5,750 nt of DNA. Source: Rhodoferax sp. Its GTDB lineage: Bacteria > Pseudomonadota > Gammaproteobacteria > Burkholderiales > Burkholderiaceae. Location of the stretch: NCBI GenBank assembly GCA_028292075.1, contig JAQGNA010000655.1, forward strand, positions 1 through 5,750. Direction: 5' to 3'. Numbering within the stretch: the stretch's first letter is position 1; the number at the start of each line of letters is the position of its first letter. The position numbers and the translations under genes were made by a program. Shown here piece by piece: positions 1 through 5,750 of the stretch. The notes beneath the pieces were generated by a model. It saw nothing but the letters and a program-made list of their open reading frames with translations, was not told the origin of the DNA and made no database searches.

Positions 1-2599
<2,599 letters not shown>

Positions 2600-2600
2600 G

Positions 2601-4847
2601 TCAGGCTGCTCCTCCCGAAGCGCCACCGATCCGCAGCACGTGCGCGGGCATGGCGGACGGATCGAGCAGGACGAAGTTCGCGCCGTCGTGCCAGCTGAAC
2701 TGCTGGCCACTCAGAAGATCGAGGACCGCAAAATTCTCGCGGCCGCCCACACCGAGCCAGGCGGCGTCGATCTGCACCCAGCCCGACTGGCGGAAGGTCG
2801 CATCGAGGTTCACCACGGTCAGCACCGCCGGCGTCTTGCCGGTCTCGTCGCGCTTGGCATAGGCGATCAGCCTGTCGTTGCCGGTGTCAAAAAACCGCAG
2901 CGATTCGTTGGCCTGCAGGGCAGGGTGGTGCTTGCGGATCTCGTTGATCTTGGCGATGACGTCGCGCAGGCTGTCGGCACGCTCGAGGTCCCAATGGCGG
3001 ATCTGGTACTTCTCGGAGTCGAGGTATTCCTCGCTGCCCGGCGAGCGCGGCGTGCCGTCCATCAGCTCATAGGCCGGGCCGTAGATGCCGTAGTTGGCCG
3101 CCAGCGTGGCGGCCAGCACGAGCCGTGTCACGAACACCGCCCGTGGCGCGCCGTGCAGGTGCTCGTTCAGGATGTCCGGCGTGTTCGGCCAGGCGTTCGG
3201 ACGGAAGTAGTCGTGGCCGAATCCCTTCGACAGCTCGGTGAAGTAATCGGTCAGCTCGGCCTTGGTATTGCGCCAGGTGTAGTAGGTGTACGACTGCGAA
3301 AAGCCCAGCTTTGCCAGCCGGTGCATCACCTTCGGCCGGGTAAAGGCCTCGGCCAGGAACAGCACCTCGGGGTGTTCGCGCTTGAGGTCGGTGATGCACC
3401 ATTCCCAGAACGGGAATGCCTTGGTGTGCGGGTTGTCCACCCGGAAGATCTTCACGCCCTGGGCGATCCAGTGGGCGAACACGCTGCGGAGTTCCGTCCA
3501 CAGGCCACGCCAGTCCTCGGTTTCGAAGTTGAACGGGTAGATGTCCTGGTACTTCTTGGGCGGGTTCTCGGCGTACTGCACGCTGTTGTCCGGCCGCCAG
3601 CGAAACCACTGCGGGTGCGCCTCGACATAGGGGTGGTCGGGTGCGCACTGGAACGCGATGTCGAGCGCCACCTCGATGCCGAGCGCGTTCGCCTTGCCCA
3701 CCAGCGCGCGGAAGTCGTCCATGGTGCCAAGCTCGGGCAGCACGTCCTTGTGCCCACCTTCTTCGGCGCCGATGGCCCAGGGGCTGCCGACGTCGCCCGG
3801 CTCGGCGGTGAGCGCGTTGTTGCGGCCCTTTCGCTTGACGCGGCCGATGGGATGGATCGGCGGCAGGTAGAGCACATCGAAGCCCATCTGCGCCACATAG
3901 GGCAGGCGCTCGGCGACGTCATTGAAAGTGCCGTGTCGGCCTTCTTCCAACGATGCAGAGCGCGGGAACATTTCGTACCAGGCGCTGAAGCTGCCACGCA
4001 GCCGGTCCACCACCAGCGGCAGTTCGCCCGAATGGTCATCGGTGTGGATGCTGAAGCGCGATTCGAAGCTGCGGTCCGGGTAGCGGGCGGCCACGGTGGC
4101 CATGCCGTCGTCGAGCGCCAGCGCCTTGATGGCGGCGATCTCGCCTTCGACGGCGTCCATCTGGTTGAGTCCGGCACGGCCGGCGGCGAGGGCGCGCTTG
4201 CGCAGCGTCTGCGCCCAGCGCGTGAGCGTCTTGCGGTCATCGCCGCGGGCCCTTGCGGCCGCTTCCTCGGCAATGGTGGCGCCGGTCTGCGCGGCCAGCA
4301 GAATGTCGCTCGCGTCCACGCGGCGCAGCAGTTCCACCCGCCACGACAGGAAGTGGTCGACCCAGGACGCCACGGTGTAGCGGTAACGCCCCGGCGCCGG
4401 CGGGGTAAAGCTGGCGGTCCATTCGTCGTTGGTGGTGGCCACCATGTCGATTTCGGTGGCGGAGGCGGCGCCTTCCGCGCGCCAGGCGAGCCGCACGCGC
4501 ACCTGGTCGTGGCCGTCGGTGAAGGCATGGGCGGTCACCGTGACCGGCTGGCCTTCGGTGCGCTTCACCGGAAAACGGCCGCCGTCGACCCAGGGCAACA
4601 CAGCGTCGACCACGGCGCGCATCCGTCCGTCCGGCGGGAAAGGCGTGAGCGGTTGCGCCGGTCGGGCGGCCCGTGTCGCGGGCTTGCGGATGCGGGTCTT
4701 GGCGGACGCGAATTGCGGCACGGTGGAATTCACAGTCGGGGCTTGCGCATCGGGCGAGCTGGCCGGCGGGGTGTTCGAGCCGGTGGGCAAGTCGGTGGTC
4801 ACGTCGGTGGTCAGCGCGTTTGGTGGCGCGTCGTTTTCAGGCGGCAT
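2601..4847 (-). CDS. glgE: Alpha-1,4-glucan:maltose-1-phosphate maltosyltransferase GlgE
   Basis: GlgE (GH13_3) transfers maltosyl units from alpha-maltose 1-phosphate to the non-reducing end of alpha-1,4-glucan and releases phosphate. The protein has 748 residues. Residues 1-75 form a Pro/Ala/Thr-rich tail, about 76-280 the N-terminal beta-sandwich and helical domains, and from about 285 the catalytic barrel followed by a C-terminal beta domain. Visible motifs are AWYEMFPRS (289-297), [16 protein letters not shown] (K340), [15 protein letters not shown] (428-433), RVDNPHTK with nucleophile D471, FLAEAFTRP with acid/base E500, NTPDIL with D558, and EEYLDSEKY (606-614). Spacing of the three acids (29 and 87) nearly matches Streptomyces coelicolor GlgE (D394, E423, D480). 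The NPPKKY and D-N elements belong to the known phosphate-binding site. ATG at 4847 was chosen because GAGGGAG stands 6 bases upstream and the start overlaps the glgB stop. An in-frame Met76 is the alternative and would give a more usual length. TGA is at 2603-2601. Confidence 0.97.
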   Translation of the reverse strand: MPPENDAPPNALTTDVTTDLPTGSNTPPASSPDAQAPTVNSTVPQFASAKTRIRKPATRAARPAQPLTPFPPDGRMRAVVDAVLPWVDGGRFPVKRTEGQPVTVTAHAFTDGHDQVRVRLAWRAEGAASATEIDMVATTNDEWTASFTPPAPGRYRYTVASWVDHFLSWRVELLRRVDASDILLAAQTGATIAEEAAARARGDDRKTLTRWAQTLRKRALAAGRAGLNQMDAVEGEIAAIKALALDDGMATVAARYPDRSFESRFSIHTDDHSGELPLVVDRLRGSFSAWYEMFPRSASLEEGRHGTFNDVAERLPYVAQMGFDVLYLPPIHPIGRVKRKGRNNALTAEPGDVGSPWAIGAEEGGHKDVLPELGTMDDFRALVGKANALGIEVALDIAFQCAPDHPYVEAHPQWFRWRPDNSVQYAENPPKKYQDIYPFNFETEDWRGLWTELRSVFAHWIAQGVKIFRVDNPHTKAFPFWEWCITDLKREHPEVLFLAEAFTRPKVMHRLAKLGFSQSYTYYTWRNTKAELTDYFTELSKGFGHDYFRPNAWPNTPDILNEHLHGAPRAVFVTRLVLAATLAANYGIYGPAYELMDGTPRSPGSEEYLDSEKYQIRHWDLERADSLRDVIAKINEIRKHHPALQANESLRFFDTGNDRLIAYAKRDETGKTPAVLTVVNLDATFRQSGWVQIDAAWLGVGGRENFAVLDLLSGQQFSWHDGANFVLLDPSAMPAHVLRIGGASGGAA
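2609..2616 (-). promoter_or_regulatory. Ribosome binding site of treS, inside the glgE 3' end
   Basis: The mRNA reads GGGAGGAG, followed by nine bases and the treS ATG at 2599. This is a strong match to the anti-Shine-Dalgarno sequence. It is built from the last glgE codons (Gly-Gly-Ala just before the stop) and supports the ATG at 2599 as the treS start. Ribosomes that finish glgE stop at 2603-2601, over this start, so coupled translation is likely. Confidence 0.8.
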
Positions 4848-5750
4848 CGATGGCTCCCTCGTGGCGAAAAATCAGGGTGGATAAAGGGGGCAGCGAAAGT
4901 TGCACGGCGTTCGGCCGCCCATGCATGTAGTGCTCGTCGGCCCGCACGCTGCCGAAGTTGCCCATGCCGGTGCCGCCGTAGGCTTCGGCATCGGTGTTGA
5001 GCACTTCGTGCCAGGTGCCGGCATGGGGTACCCCGATGGCATAGCCATGGCGTGGCACCGGCGTGAGGTTGCACACGACCAGCAGCGGGGGCTCACCACC
5101 TGGCGACTTCCGCAGGAAAGCGATCACGCTGGCATCGGCGTCGTCATGGGCGATCCACTCGAAACCGTCGGAAGAGAAATCACAGGCGTGCAGGGCAGGC
5201 TCATCGCGGTAGAGCTGGTTGAGGTCGCCTACCAGGCGTGCAATGCCGGCATGGGCCGGCGCCTCTGCCGCGGCCCAATCGAGCCCGCCGTCGTGCGCCC
5301 ACTCGGCGCGCTGGGCGAACTCGCTGCCCATGAACATCAGCTTTTTGCCAGGGTGGGCCCACATGTAGCCGTACATCGCGCGCAGGTTGGCAAAGGCCTG
5401 CCATGCGTCGCCCGGCATCTTGGTGAGCACCGAGCCCTTGCCGTAGACCACTTCGTCGTGCGAAAACGGCAGCACGAAGTTCTCGTTGAAGGCATAGACC
5501 ATCGAGAAAGTCAGCTGGCCCTGGTGGTATTTGCGGAAGATGGGCGCGTGCGCAAAGTACGCCAGCGTGTCGTGCATCCAGCCCATGTTCCATTTCATGT
5601 CGAAGCCGAGGCCGCCGCTCTCGACGCTGCCCGAGACGCCGGGCCAGGCGGTCGACTCTTCGGCGATGGTCACCGTGCCGGGGTGATCGCGGTGCACGGC
5701 GGTGTTCAAGGCGCGCAGGATTTCGACGGCTTCGAGGTTCTCGCGCCCCC
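4837..5750 (-). CDS. glgB: 1,4-alpha-glucan branching enzyme GlgB, C-terminal part (5' end beyond right edge)
   Basis: GlgB cuts alpha-1,4-glucan chains and rejoins the pieces through alpha-1,6 bonds, giving branched glycogen-like glucan in the cytoplasm. The window holds the last 303 codons, read from position 5748, ending in TGA at 4839-4837. Family hallmarks run in order: [12 protein letters not shown] at the edge, [13 protein letters not shown] with the acid/base Glu at 5661-5659, [32 protein letters not shown] with the transition-state-stabilising Asp at 5457-5455, [16 protein letters not shown], and the C-terminal beta domain with [10 protein letters not shown] and [12 protein letters not shown]. 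Counting from the Glu as E. coli E458 puts this Asp exactly at E. coli D526. The window therefore begins near E. coli residue 429, and the nucleophile (D405 equivalent) lies about 24 codons outside. The remaining length fits the 728-residue E. coli protein closely. The gene overlaps glgE by 11 bases, which ties it to the GlgE pathway. Identity is very secure; only the N-terminus is unseen. Confidence 0.97.
   Translation of the reverse strand, partial: GRENLEAVEILRALNTAVHRDHPGTVTIAEESTAWPGVSGSVESGGLGFDMKWNMGWMHDTLAYFAHAPIFRKYHQGQLTFSMVYAFNENFVLPFSHDEVVYGKGSVLTKMPGDAWQAFANLRAMYGYMWAHPGKKLMFMGSEFAQRAEWAHDGGLDWAAAEAPAHAGIARLVGDLNQLYRDEPALHACDFSSDGFEWIAHDDADASVIAFLRKSPGGEPPLLVVCNLTPVPRHGYAIGVPHAGTWHEVLNTDAEAYGGTGMGNFGSVRADEHYMHGRPNAVQLSLPPLSTLIFRHEGAIDAA
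4854..4860 (-). promoter_or_regulatory. Ribosome binding site of glgE, inside the glgB 3' end
   Basis: The mRNA reads GAGGGAG, then six bases (CCATCG), then the ATG at 4847. The motif is purine-rich and well spaced, though not a perfect AGGAGG. It lies in the glgB codons for the last Glu-Gly-Ala. It favours the upstream glgE start over Met76, and with the 11-base gene overlap it points to translational coupling with glgB. Confidence 0.75.

Noticed and set aside
3400..3418. Perfect inverted repeat CATTCCC-agaac-GGGAATG, a possible hairpin
   Set aside because: It lies in the middle of glgE with no T run after it. A 7-base stem with a short loop is expected about twice by chance in a window of this size.
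4391..4400. Ten-base palindrome CCGGCGCCGG
   Set aside because: Ordinary in GC-rich coding DNA. It is inside glgE, away from any promoter, and not repeated nearby.
3067..4528. Minus-strand open frames of 358 and 193 codons within glgE
   Set aside because: Both are out-of-frame readings of glgE with Arg/Pro/Ser/Ala-rich translations typical of shadows in GC-rich genes.

Overview
The window is a single block of tightly packed genes read from the minus strand. The DNA is GC-rich (roughly two thirds G+C by eye), with strong G/C preference at third codon positions. The three proteins look proteobacterial. My best guess for the source is a betaproteobacterium of the order Burkholderiales, possibly Comamonadaceae. 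That rests on recalled protein style and base composition, not on any search.

Layout in the direction of transcription (right to left): (1) the C-terminal 303 codons of glgB, the glycogen branching enzyme, cut by the right edge; (2) a complete glgE, maltose-1-phosphate maltosyltransferase, 748 codons; (3) the first 866 codons of a treS-maltokinase fusion gene, cut by the left edge inside the kinase part. glgB and glgE overlap by 11 bases, and one base separates glgE from treS. Each downstream gene has a Shine-Dalgarno sequence buried in the last codons of the gene before it. No stretch longer than one base lacks a gene, so there is no room for a promoter, terminator or RNA gene between genes. 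The operon promoter and its end lie outside the window.

Together the genes encode the GlgE route from trehalose to branched alpha-glucan. TreS converts trehalose to maltose, the fused maltokinase uses ATP to make alpha-maltose 1-phosphate, GlgE adds maltosyl units to an alpha-1,4-glucan, and GlgB adds alpha-1,6 branches. All catalytic residues that fall inside the window are present, and I see no frameshift or internal stop.

I found no undescribed system. The points worth a second look are modest: a long, charge-segregated, probably disordered N-terminal tail on GlgE and a Pro/Thr tail on TreS; a canonical G-quadruplex motif in the template strand at the start of treS; the gene order glgB-glgE-treS/mak; and SD sequences doubling as coding sequence at both junctions. 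Very long plus-strand reading frames opposite treS and glgE are explained by codon register and GC bias.
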